Shown: piece by piece, positions 27,427-35,261 of the stretch | Position numbering within the stretch: the stretch's first letter is position 1 | Layout of the letters: each line of letters begins with the position of its first letter | Source of the DNA: Collimonas humicola | GTDB lineage: Bacteria; Pseudomonadota; Gammaproteobacteria; Burkholderiales; Burkholderiaceae_D | Assembly (NCBI RefSeq): GCF_018304945.1 | Contig: NZ_JAGQEE010000001.1 | Location: 1,488,001 to 1,552,000, forward strand | Reading direction: 5' to 3' | DNA length: 64,000 bases | Translations under genes and position numbers: made by a program | Notes under the pieces: generated by a model | What the model was told of the DNA's origin: nothing | The model's input: the letters and a program-made list of their open reading frames with translations, nothing else | The model's database searches: none

Positions 27427-28761
27427 TTATTTTCCGGGCATCCTGGAAAATACCTTGGCGTGCACCCGGGGATAATCCGGATGCTGTTTCAACGCGTCGC
27501 ATTCCGGAACGCTGATTGAAAAAGGCAAGACGCCGAACCCGGTTTCAGCAGCGGCATTCACTTTCTCCATCGCCTCGTCGAGCATTCCCATGGCGACTAA
27601 CGCCGCCAGATGTATTCCATGGGTGCTGCTATGCTTCTCAATGATTTCCAGCGCCCCCGCATGATCGCCGCAACGCGCAAGTACGTATGCTACGGCCCTC
27701 GACGAAAGGGCGTGCGCATAGCGGTTCTTTTGCACGAAATGCCGCGCCGCATGGGCGATTTCCGGCTGCGGATCTACCCAGGCCAGCGTGTAGAGCAGAT
27801 TCACATAAGCTGAAGGACTATCCGGATGAGCTGAATATGCGCTTCGCGCATGAACAAGCACGTCGGCGGGATCCATGTTTGCGCAAGCGTAGGCACGCAC
27901 CAGTCCGACCGCCATATTCGGCGAGAATGGATTGAGTTGAACGGCAGAACGCAAAGCGCTGACGGCCTCGGACGGAGCATTGCTGGTCAGCAGGTGAAAG
28001 CCATAACGATAATAGGCGACGTCATCATCAGGCGACATTTGCAGCGCCTGTTCGTGCGCGCCCTTGGCGTCATCGAAATGCCACTTGCAATCGAGGAGGT
28101 AGCCGATCTGTGATTGCAGGCCTTGCAAATATGGCTCGGCATCTTGAACGGATCTTAACTCGCCAAGAGCATCGTCGATTTGCGAGCGCTGTATGTTCCC
28201 ATCGAAAAAGGCTCTGTCGGCCACGTATTGTGCGAGCAACAGCTTCGCCACCATATAGTCGGGGGCCTTGGAGATCACATTTTTGAGTATCGATTCAGCC
28301 TGGGAAAAGGCATCCAGAGAACGGCGTTCAAGCAATTGCCGGGCGTGGATGCAAGCCTCGACTAATGCGGCATGGGGCTTTGCCACATCGGATTTGCGGG
28401 AATGAACCGCCGCCGGCGCAGGTGATAACCGCCGCACTTTATCCGATAAAATCGTCAGACGATAACCTTGGCCATAAAAGGCATCGATCTCCACCACGCC
28501 TAGATTGGAGAGGGCCCGGCGCAGCTGCGCGATGCAGCGGGCCAAACTTTCATCCGACATGCGCCCAGCCCAGACATTTTTTGAAAAATCTTCCTTTGAA
28601 ACGACTTTCGGCCACGCATTGAGCAGCAAACGAAAGGCCCCGCGTTCCTTGGGAGGCAGAAAGAGAAGTGAATTTTTGTAAGAAACAAAACCATCCCGGT
28701 CTACATCGAACCCGGCGGATGCAGGATCTATATCGGCAAGTGCGTCTGATGAGTTATGCAT
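27427..28761 (-). CDS. R3: HilA-like regulator, winged helix plus TPR
   Basis: 444 aa, near-twin of R2 and in tandem with it. The winged helix lies at about 15-105 (wing: IDAFYGQGYRLTI) with TPR-like repeats to the end (DVAYYRYGFHLLTSNAPSE). The upstream non-coding sequence is also alike between R2 and R3 (ATTCTATCTA...GATACCGATTGT versus ATTCTATCTA...ATGCCGATTGT), so the duplication included the promoter. A broken S gene and its promoter lie upstream on the other strand, the same order as R1-S1 and R4-psi-S3. Confidence 0.8.
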   Translation of the reverse strand: MHNSSDALADIDPASAGFDVDRDGFVSYKNSLLFLPPKERGAFRLLLNAWPKVVSKEDFSKNVWAGRMSDESLARCIAQLRRALSNLGVVEIDAFYGQGYRLTILSDKVRRLSPAPAAVHSRKSDVAKPHAALVEACIHARQLLERRSLDAFSQAESILKNVISKAPDYMVAKLLLAQYVADRAFFDGNIQRSQIDDALGELRSVQDAEPYLQGLQSQIGYLLDCKWHFDDAKGAHEQALQMSPDDDVAYYRYGFHLLTSNAPSEAVSALRSAVQLNPFSPNMAVGLVRAYACANMDPADVLVHARSAYSAHPDSPSAYVNLLYTLAWVDPQPEIAHAARHFVQKNRYAHALSSRAVAYVLARCGDHAGALEIIEKHSSTHGIHLAALVAMGMLDEAMEKVNAAAETGFGVLPFSISVPECDALKQHPDYPRVHAKVFSRMPGK

Positions 28762-29197
28762 TTCCAGCGATCCGAATCATTTCATGCGATCTTTACAATC
28801 ATCGACAACCAAATTTGCATCATTCATATTCTATCTACTATTCAATGCCGATTGTTACGCTTTCCCAAGGGATTTGCATGATAACAAGGTCTCCTCTGAA
28901 GTATCTCCCCCGGATGGACAGCCGCAATTTCCCCATTGTCTTTACATGCAATGCGAATGTTAGTATGGCTAAAAAAGCGCTTCAGCCGAGCAAGGCCTAA
29001 TGCGCTGGGAACGGCACATTGAAACGGATTGCCGGGATTATTTGGAAGCGGACTTGCAGATGGGCTGTGGCAAAAGTCATTGCATATGCAGCTTCAAATT
29101 TCAATGCGTCCGGCCCGATCCGGATAGCTTGACTTGACGCTATCGGAGCTTGGCTAGTGCCTGGCACTCCTCCTGAAAGCATGCAAATTATTCGCAA
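28762..29197. other. Intergenic region upstream of R3
   Basis: About 430 bp with only short overlapping frames on both strands and no recognisable protein. The first 100 bp resemble the R2 upstream sequence and should hold the R3 promoter. The rest looks degenerate. Confidence 0.4.
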
Positions 29198-29271
29198 ACA
29201 ATGATGCAATTGATAATCATTGTAAAAACTCTCCGAAAGCTATGGACCGATGGCAGCTTGATCTCTAAGAT
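29198..29271 (+). promoter_or_regulatory. S-type promoter with a perfect palindrome
   Basis: ACAATGAT / ATCATTGT inverted repeat at 29198-29223; its right side is the half-site TAATCATTGT (29214-29223). The -35 TGGACC follows at 29243-29248, then 17 bp and the -10 TAAGAT at 29266-29271. Spacing is identical to that at S1 and S3, although the gene behind it is broken. Confidence 0.6.
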
Positions 29272-29303
29272 TACTTCCTTAGTTGGCAAGCATCATGAAT
29301 CAC

Positions 29304-29403
29304 ATGAAAATGAACAGCGGCGCCTTTAGGTGAGAATGCTATAGGCCACATGCACGTTGTAATAGGCGAGCTTTGCCGCCAAGCCGGCAAACTCCACGGC
29401 TAA
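29304..29403 (+). pseudogene. S-family gene remnant
   Basis: It begins ATGAAAATG like S3 and later encodes GENAIGHMHVVIGELCRQAG, matching GMNVVGQVHVAINEVCRY of S3. The frame is broken by an early TGA, the segment between is deleted, and the C-terminal half is absent. Confidence 0.6.
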
Positions 29404-29665
29404 ATGACTATTCAATTAATTCTTACTGGCGCCGGCAGCATCGGTAACGGCATACTCAAGCTGCTGTCGCGCAGCGACGACTGTTTCCCGACCATGGCTG
29501 ACCGCGATCCGCAACGCCGCCCTGCCGGCCTGCCCTTATTTCCTGGCACCGGTCATCGCAGCAAGGGCCAAGGCCGCCGATTCGCACTATGTCGACCTGA
29601 CCGAAATTGCAGAGAGCACCCGTTTCGTCAAATCGATCGCCCAGGACCCTAGCACCGCCTCGTAG
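29404..29665 (+). pseudogene. Saccharopine-dehydrogenase-like remnant
   Basis: The first codons encode a dinucleotide-binding start (MTIQLILTGAGSIGNGILKLL). After the stretch MADRD the recognisable sequence continues in another frame: NAALPACPYFLAPVIAARAK, then ADSHYVDLTEIAESTRFVK, which is the segment after the Rossmann fold in saccharopine dehydrogenases. The middle of the domain is deleted, a frameshift is present, and a stop at 29663-29665 ends it. Confidence 0.6.
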
Positions 29666-29686
29666 AATCTAGCAGGAAAAACATCC

Positions 29687-30658
29687 ATGCCAAAAGTATC
29701 AGTAGTCATACCGACATTTAATGCGCACCTCCACATTCAGGCGACATTAAATTCAATACTCGCGCAAAAAGACGTCGATTTCGAAGTACTGATACTAGAT
29801 GACGCAAGTACCGATAACACGCTTGATCTAATCGGGGCGGTTGGAGACAAGCGGGTCCGAATTTATCGCCATGAAAATAATCAGGGCCGCATAGCCAACG
29901 CCAATCGCGCTTTCGACTTAGCGCGCGGTGAGTATATCGCTCGCCTGGATCACGACGATCTTGCGGACCCCGAGCGTTTGCTCCAGCAGACACGGTTTCT
30001 TGACACACATCTTGATGTCACGGTTGTCGGCAGCCAGATCCAGCATTTTGGGCTCGAAGAAGGACGCAGTGATTTCCCGCTTGATGATGGGCGTATCAAG
30101 GCCCGTTTCATCAGTGGTAATGCATATCTTGCCAATCCCAGCGTCATGTTTCGCCGCGATTTCGTCCAAAGCCATGCGCTCAGGTACGACCCGAATCTTT
30201 ATATAACAGACGATCTGGGTTTTTGGTTTGATTGCCTGCTGCTGGGAGCGCGGTTTGCCAATTTACCTGGTGCATTGACCTCATACCGCATTCATGGCGG
30301 CATGACCTCACTCAACCTGAATGCGAACCTTCTATATCAAGGCAAAGAGCGGCTGTATGCGCGCATGTTGCCCGCCTTCTTCCCCCGGCTTAGCGGACAT
30401 GACATACGTCACCTGATGCTGCTGTACAAGTACAGATTCGATGCGCCGCTCGAATTGGAATCATTGGGCGCTTTACATCGAGCCGTAGCAGTTGCCTTGC
30501 GCGAAATTGACCCGCGCTGGGGACTGGACGTTGAAGAAACCAAGGCCTGCCTGGTATCGTTGCTGAACCAACGGCGTGCCGAATGGAGTCACGCCAAATA
30601 TCTGGATGTCAAGGATATAGCTGCTCTGGACCGTTTGTTCTATCAAGAGCTTCAATGA
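29687..30658 (+). CDS. GT2-family glycosyltransferase
   Basis: 323-aa GT-A fold enzyme. The N-terminus VSVVIPTFNAHLHIQATL and ILDDASTDNTLDLI bind the nucleotide sugar. The metal/sugar DxD-type motif is RLDHDDLADP (Asp88, Asp90, Asp91). A later segment (DDLGFWFDCLLLGARFANLP) supplies the acceptor side. There is no membrane segment, so it is cytoplasmic. It overlaps the next small ORF by 4 bp and is followed by a methyltransferase, so the three probably form an operon. Possible targets are a surface glycan or the Ser/Thr-rich adhesins nearby; the sequence alone does not tell. Confidence 0.88.
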   Translation: MPKVSVVIPTFNAHLHIQATLNSILAQKDVDFEVLILDDASTDNTLDLIGAVGDKRVRIYRHENNQGRIANANRAFDLARGEYIARLDHDDLADPERLLQQTRFLDTHLDVTVVGSQIQHFGLEEGRSDFPLDDGRIKARFISGNAYLANPSVMFRRDFVQSHALRYDPNLYITDDLGFWFDCLLLGARFANLPGALTSYRIHGGMTSLNLNANLLYQGKERLYARMLPAFFPRLSGHDIRHLMLLYKYRFDAPLELESLGALHRAVAVALREIDPRWGLDVEETKACLVSLLNQRRAEWSHAKYLDVKDIAALDRLFYQELQ

Positions 30659-30822
30659 CGCATCTGCACCGTTCGTTGCAAATATTTTTGATCATTTCTT
30701 ATTTGATTTCCATCGACATGCCAACATCAGAAATGATCAAAAACAATCACAACCAGCTTGAAGAAAACACGCATCAAGCAAATAGCGACAACCTAAATCA
30801 TTTAAGAGTGGAGTATTTATAA
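30655..30822 (+). CDS. 55-aa ORF coupled between glycosyltransferase and methyltransferase
   Basis: Starts at the ATG overlapping the glycosyltransferase stop (ATGA) and ends with a TAA whose last A is the first base of the methyltransferase ATG. It encodes MTHLHRSLQIFLIISYLISI followed by a polar, Asn-rich tail. The first 22 residues could be a membrane anchor. The double overlap suggests either a real micro-protein or a translational coupling sequence. Confidence 0.45.
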   Translation: MTHLHRSLQIFLIISYLISIDMPTSEMIKNNHNQLEENTHQANSDNLNHLRVEYL

Positions 30823-31532
30823 TGCCTATCGCTGACAATGAATTGGCCGAATATTTTTACGGCAATCAAGGACGTTATATGCGGAAATGGTCGCATTATT
30901 TCGAAGCGTACGAATGGCATTTCCAACGATTCAAAGGCAAGCCGCTTCATATCCTCGAAATTGGCTGCTATCACGGTGGATCCCTACAGATGTGGCGGCA
31001 CTATTTTGGTCCACAGATCCATGTGCATGGGGTAGATATCGATGTCCGATGCAAACAATTAGAGGAAGCGGATGTGTCGATCTATATCGGCGACCAAGGC
31101 GATGACAATTTCCTGAATCGGCTTGTCTCGCAATTGCCTCCACTCGACATTATTATTGACGACGGCGGACATTTCATGCATCAGCAAATAAAGTCCTTCG
31201 ACGTCTTGTTCCCACATCTCAAAGATGGCGGCATATATGTATGTGAAGATCTGCACACCAGCTACTGGACCAGCCATGGCGGCGGCTACCGCAAGCGGGA
31301 TACTTTCATAGAAATGTCAAAAGATTTAATCGACCAACTCAATGCATGGCATTCAAAAGATGCGGAGAGCTTCGCGGTCAATGAGCAGACTCGGCATATG
31401 CATTCACTGCACTTTTACGACAGCATGCTGGTTATCGAAAAGCGCGAACGGACACGTCCTATTGAATATGAATCGGGAAAGCGCGTCTTCGATTCGGATC
31501 CTACCGGGCAACCTTATACCAATAAGGTGTAA
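30822..31532 (+). CDS. Class I SAM-dependent methyltransferase (CmcI/macrocin O-methyltransferase-like)
   Basis: 236 aa. Motif I is ILEIGCYHGGSLQMW (residues about 44-58), the acidic end of beta2 is GVDIDVRCKQ, and the LDIIIDDGGHFMHQQ stretch holds the acidic/His residues that bind metal in this group. The family methylates hydroxyl groups of sugars or cephalosporin-like substrates. A GGAG lies 9 bp before the ATG. Being coupled to a glycosyltransferase, it may cap a sugar by O-methylation. Confidence 0.8.
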   Translation: MPIADNELAEYFYGNQGRYMRKWSHYFEAYEWHFQRFKGKPLHILEIGCYHGGSLQMWRHYFGPQIHVHGVDIDVRCKQLEEADVSIYIGDQGDDNFLNRLVSQLPPLDIIIDDGGHFMHQQIKSFDVLFPHLKDGGIYVCEDLHTSYWTSHGGGYRKRDTFIEMSKDLIDQLNAWHSKDAESFAVNEQTRHMHSLHFYDSMLVIEKRERTRPIEYESGKRVFDSDPTGQPYTNKV

Positions 31533-31846
31533 GGAAACCGCAGCGGCCGCGATCTGGCTGGCATTCGCCAGCACCGCGATTCGCTGAAAATCACGCACTA
31601 AAGCCGATGCCGGATCGGATTGCCAGCCGTTGCGATTTCTTTTCCGCGAGCAAGGAGTCGCGCCTCTCCAGGCAGGTAGGCAAGCAATCATGAAACGCGA
31701 TTGTTTCAGATAATTCTTCAGAAGACGCAACGAGACACGGCGAATCCACGTCTGTTCGGCAACGGCAAACCGCGCGATTCTGCATTCCATATGCGTTGAT
31801 TGCGCGTCAAAAGACACACATCATTTTCTATTCATGATGAATTTGA
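31533..31846. other. Region without a convincing gene, between methyltransferase and S2
   Basis: Several short minus-strand frames overlap here (one of 64 codons at 31591-31785, another of 137 codons running into the methyltransferase). None has a recognisable domain or a clear ribosome-binding site. It may be decayed coding DNA. Confidence 0.35.
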
Positions 31847-31904
31847 AAACTCTTGTGAAATGCCGCCCAAGCGAATAGACAGACAGTCTATCTATCCCTA
31901 ATAT
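31847..31904 (+). promoter_or_regulatory. S-type promoter of S2
   Basis: -35 TAGACA (31876-31881), 17 bp, -10 TAATAT (31899-31904): the same layout as the other S promoters with a better -10. The upstream half-site at 31847-31856 (AAACTCTTGT) is only partly kept, so control may differ. Confidence 0.5.
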
Positions 31905-31948
31905 CCTCTTAACTATATCTATGGCAGTTCTGTTTTCTGGAGCAGGTA

Positions 31949-32230
31949 ATGGGCGCTCAGCTCGAAAATTATTTGGACGATGAGTATTTCAAAAAAATTG
32001 AAACGCTGGCAGCCCTGTCGCTCTACGGTCAAAACGTCAAAATCGCGACACATCACATCGTCAAGGATATTTGCCACTTTGCCAGGAACAACGCCGACAA
32101 CCCTAAAGCGTATTTGCTGGCGTTAAAAGACCAATTAAGCACTGCGGCCAAACACACACATCCCAGCATGTCGGGTTACAAATCGACCTTGGAATACGCA
32201 GCTTGGCTGATTGCCATTCATAAGGCCTGA
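31949..32230 (+). CDS. S2: S-family small protein of unknown function
   Basis: 93 aa, helical, cytoplasmic by composition. GGAGCAGGTA precedes the ATG. It shares with S3 the pattern 'D-x-x-x-x-K-I-x-x-L-A-x-L-x-L-Y-G-x-N-V', 'I-C-H/R-Y/F' and 'LL-A-x-K-x-x-L-x-T-x-x-H-x-T-H-P-S-x-x-x-Y-x-x-T-L-x-Y-A-A-x-L-I-x-I'. No known domain is recognised. Family members always lie near the HilA-like regulators and adhesins here and carry the same promoter type, so they are probably part of that system. It may be an adaptor or co-regulator; that is a guess. Confidence 0.65.
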   Translation: MGAQLENYLDDEYFKKIETLAALSLYGQNVKIATHHIVKDICHFARNNADNPKAYLLALKDQLSTAAKHTHPSMSGYKSTLEYAAWLIAIHKA

Positions 32231-32299
32231 CCAGTTGCTGACTGTCCTCGCTACTTCTTCGTATGGCGTTGCCAGGTGCTTTGCAATGTCGAAATAAAA

Positions 32300-32812
32300 A
32301 TGAGATGGGACGCAATGTTTTTTGTAAATTTTCCAGCAGCAATTTTAATGATTGGCTCGTTGTTTATCTCCCTTCCATTGCATGCAGAGGAAATGCTGAC
32401 ATCCACAAGCAATGATTATTGGGAACTGAAGATTTCTCCGTATACCTATCATTATCAATACAGTCCCGAACATAAAGATGTGGTTTTGATCGGCATAGAA
32501 CATCATCGAAGTGATCAATGGTTCATCGGGGGAGCGCTGTTCTCCAACTCCTTTGGACAACCGACAGGTACCGCGTATATGGGCTACACATGGGATCGAC
32601 TATTTGGACAGTCCGCCCTTTATGCCAAATTGGGAGTTGGACTAATGTACGGGTATGTGGGGAAGTACAAAGATAAAGTCCCGCTTAATTACAACGGGTT
32701 ATCGCCGATCCTGGTGCCTGCTGTGGGTTGGAAAATAACGTCAAGGGATGCAGTCGATGTTTCCTTGCTTGGGATAGCCGGGCTTCTATTTTCCTACAAT
32801 CGAAAGTTTTAG
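32300..32812 (+). CDS. PagP-like outer-membrane beta-barrel protein
   Basis: About 170 aa with a signal peptide (FPAAILMIGSLFISLPLHA) and alternating beta strands: WELKISPYTYHYQYSPEHK, VVLIGIEHHRSDQWFIGGAL, LYAKLGVGLMYGYVGKYKDK, then VPLNYNGLSPILVPAVGW. This is the small family often mislabelled 'sn-glycerol-3-phosphate transporter' in Burkholderiales and related to PagP barrels. It probably sits in the outer membrane. The start could be 32300 or 32315; both leave a signal peptide. It follows S2 by 70 bp on the same strand. Confidence 0.7.
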   Translation: MRWDAMFFVNFPAAILMIGSLFISLPLHAEEMLTSTSNDYWELKISPYTYHYQYSPEHKDVVLIGIEHHRSDQWFIGGALFSNSFGQPTGTAYMGYTWDRLFGQSALYAKLGVGLMYGYVGKYKDKVPLNYNGLSPILVPAVGWKITSRDAVDVSLLGIAGLLFSYNRKF

Positions 32813-32922
32813 ATTGACGTGGACCCACTCTCTTGAATATCGCCGCCTGTGAGTTTTTTTTCCTGCGGTATCGGCCCGCTCATTTCTCAAGTCCGCCATC
32901 CAGCGAGCACAGGATAGTTAAA

Positions 32923-33225
32923 TTGAAATATATTGCATGCCCTCACTGCCGCAGATTGATCATACGCGGCGCTAATGTTTGCCGAGGCTGCGCAGCCGAA
33001 GTCGAGTACGGCATGCCATTGGTCGTATATGTCACAGTTGCCACGTTAAGCGTGGCCCTGGAATACAAAATATCAAATATCGTTCCCGGCGAACTGGCAT
33101 TCGTCGCGTGGGGTGTGGGGATAGGAGCTTTCGCGGCGGGCATCATCATCCTGAGAAAAATGTTCAGGCATCGTGTCTTTTTCAAGCGGCTCCCCGCTCA
33201 CAAGAATTCAGACAGACGTCATTGA
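32923..33225 (+). CDS. Zinc-ribbon membrane protein
   Basis: 100 aa from a TTG at 32923 with AGGATAG upstream. The N-terminal zinc ribbon CPHC-(11)-CRGC is followed by two membrane segments (PLVVYVTVATLSVALEY and ELAFVAWGVGIGAFAAGIII) and a basic tail. An upstream TTG would add 30 residues before the ribbon, which is less natural. The function is unknown; similar proteins are common and small. Confidence 0.6.
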   Translation: MKYIACPHCRRLIIRGANVCRGCAAEVEYGMPLVVYVTVATLSVALEYKISNIVPGELAFVAWGVGIGAFAAGIIILRKMFRHRVFFKRLPAHKNSDRRH

Positions 33226-33436
33226 CCCTATGCCCTGTTCATCACATTCTCCAGGGGGACCAGATCGGGCAGCGCTACGCTGGCCAGAGCCATCCAAAAC
33301 GATAGGCCGCAAACCGCCCTATCGTCTCGCCAAGAAAATGACGTCGCCATGGCGATGAACAGCGAAGAACAAAGTCGCCTTCCTGGTCAGGCTGGCGCCT
33401 TGGAACACTAGAGCGCGACACAGAAACCCACCCAAT

Positions 33437-33691
33437 ATGCCAATCGCAAAAAATCCCGGCGCAGCCAAGAACCAAGACGGAACATGGAACCACGCGGCGT
33501 TGAAAGCCGAACACATGGCGCTGATCAATGCCGGCAGCATTGCGCCTACCCGGATGCTATCCAACCGGTATGGCGTTTCCGTAACGACGATAAAAGAAGT
33601 CTTGGCTGAAATTGCCGCGGCAAATGCAAGCAACAATCCCCCGATTCTTCATAGCCATGACCCGTTTGGACGTTGCAAACGTCTAGTTTGA
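33437..33691 (+). CDS. Possible small helix-turn-helix protein
   Basis: 84 aa. The middle reads TRMLSNRYGVSVTTIKEVLAE, a plausible helix-turn-helix ('L-S-x-x-Y-G-V-S-x-x-T-I'). The ribosome-binding site is weak and no family is recognised. It could be a regulator fragment. Confidence 0.35.
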   Translation: MPIAKNPGAAKNQDGTWNHAALKAEHMALINAGSIAPTRMLSNRYGVSVTTIKEVLAEIAAANASNNPPILHSHDPFGRCKRLV

Positions 33692-33968
33692 GCGTCCTTT
33701 TATCAAGCAATGACTCAGAAACTACAACTGATATGAAAACATCGAAGACGGAAAATATGCCCACACCGCAGAAACCAGGTCAAGCCGCGGTGCGGGGATC
33801 GCCAGCCGCTCCCGCTGCACCGCAATTGTTTTCAATGAACTATACGAGGCCGACTTACCGGAGTGCGGTAGAAATCAGCTATTCCTGGGCTTCAAGATCA
33901 GTCCTGGCGGGACTATCAAAGATATGAACCGTTTGGAATCATTCGATATAGAAGAGGCTGACAAATTC

Positions 33969-34406
33969 ATGAAAATATTGACGAAACCATTGCTGTTGCT
34001 TGTGCTGGCATTTGGCGGAAATCAGCTGGCACATGCGGAAGAAGATAACTGGGGCAGCTTGAACAACCAGGCTGTGGCGCTGAGCCAGCAAGGACAGTTT
34101 ACCGCCGCCATCATCGCAGAGAAGGCCGCTCTCCAAGTCATCCAGGGAACAGCCGCCTCGCTGCCTCTGGATGTTGCGGGAATAATGAGTAATCTTGCGT
34201 GGCTATACTCTACCCAAAAACAATATGCACTGGCAGAGCCGCTTCTCAAGCGCGTGCTGGCGATAAAGGAGCTGATACTTGGTAAGGACCATCGAGATAT
34301 CGCCAACACGCTCAGCCAGCTGGCCTTGGTATATCGCCAGACCGGACGAGAGGAAAATGCCGGATACGCCGAAAAACGTGCTGCAGCCATTCTTGCAATG
34401 CCGTGA
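33969..34406 (+). CDS. Periplasmic tetratricopeptide-repeat protein
   Basis: 145 aa from the ATG at 33969, with a signal peptide (KPLLLLVLAFGGNQLAHA, cleavage before EED). Two to three TPR units follow: WGSLNNQAVALSQQGQFTAA, GIMSNLAWLYSTQKQYALAE and IANTLSQLALVYRQTGREE. An in-frame ATG 15 codons earlier would bury the signal peptide, so the later start is used. It is a likely protein-protein adaptor in the periplasm. Confidence 0.7.
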   Translation: MKILTKPLLLLVLAFGGNQLAHAEEDNWGSLNNQAVALSQQGQFTAAIIAEKAALQVIQGTAASLPLDVAGIMSNLAWLYSTQKQYALAEPLLKRVLAIKELILGKDHRDIANTLSQLALVYRQTGREENAGYAEKRAAAILAMP

Positions 34407-34538
34407 TACTCATTTCGGGATACGGTCACGCTCAACTCAGAGCGGTCCGCGTCATCCGCTTTCCATACCGCTCGCTGGCTGGGCGAAATCTGGAAACGGA
34501 TTTCTCAAATCGGAAGAGCGATTCCTTGCTCGTCAAAC

Positions 34539-35090
34539 CTAGCGGTCGCACTGCAGATAACCGTTGATGTTGCTGAAGCTTCCGCTTCTGCAGGAAGAAA
34601 TCGAGACGGATGACTGTACCCTGCGGTTGCCGCTGCCGCCGCAGCTGGCTTCCAGTACGCCGTTACGTACGCCAATATCGCTGCAAGACTGCAGATAGCT
34701 CCCCGGCGGCAAATCCCTGTTGTTGCGGCCATGGTCACGGCCGCCGGCACATTGCAAGTTGCCGTTGATATTTTCAAAATTCCCGCTTCGGCACGAATAC
34801 AGCGCCGTCGATGTACGCACGCTGCCATTACCGTTGCCGCAGGTGGCTTCCAGCACGCCGCGCCGCACGATGATATCGCGGCAAGACTGCCGATAACTGC
34901 CTGGAGGTGCCCAATCGTCGTCGCCGCGCGAGTAGTCCCTGCCATAGCCGCCGCCATATGCCGGAACTGGCGCCGGCGTATAGCCGTAGTTGCCCGAACT
35001 GGAATACTGGCTGTAACCGCCGGAATATGGATCTGCGGCGCATGCCGTCAGCCCAAGCACGACTAGCGCAGCGATTGCAGATCTGAGCAT
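34539..35090 (-). CDS. CVNH-domain (cyanovirin-like) lipoprotein
   Basis: 183 aa from the ATG at 35090, with AAGGAA upstream. A lipoprotein signal ends in LTAC (Cys17). A Gly/Tyr/Ser-rich linker is followed by two tandem cyanovirin-N-homology repeats: PPGSYRQSCRDIIVRRGVLE...CRSGNFENINGNLQC and PPGSYLQSCSDIGVRNGVLE...CRSGSFSNINGYLQC. CVNH domains bind mannose-type glycans. A lipid-anchored lectin could face the periplasm or the surface. A terminator-like hairpin lies 14 bp before the start, separating it from TAA2. Confidence 0.85.
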   Translation of the reverse strand: MLRSAIAALVVLGLTACAADPYSGGYSQYSSSGNYGYTPAPVPAYGGGYGRDYSRGDDDWAPPGSYRQSCRDIIVRRGVLEATCGNGNGSVRTSTALYSCRSGNFENINGNLQCAGGRDHGRNNRDLPPGSYLQSCSDIGVRNGVLEASCGGSGNRRVQSSVSISSCRSGSFSNINGYLQCDR

Positions 35091-35103
35091 CAAAATTCCT
35101 TTC

Positions 35104-35137
35104 AAAAAAATGCCCGCCAACTTCTCAGTTGCGGGCA
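35104..35137 (-). terminator. Rho-independent terminator between TAA2 and the CVNH gene
   Basis: Arms TGCCCGC..AACT / AGTT GCGGGCA with one bulged base, followed on the minus strand by seven Ts (A-run 35104-35110). It lies about 125 bp after the TAA2 stop and only 14 bp before the CVNH start codon, so it may also act as an attenuator. Confidence 0.75.
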
Positions 35138-35261
35138 AAAGGTACATCAGGGATGGGAATACCGTCATAGCATGACGGCGCCAGTATAAAGCGAGATCAA
35201 TTCAATAACATTAAGACAGCATTAAGACAGCATTAATATCGCGTTAATTTCCATGACAGAA

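Noticed and set aside
31404-31817. 137-codon minus-strand ORF near S2
   Set aside because: Overlaps the end of the methyltransferase, has no recognisable domain and competes with another frame of equal quality.
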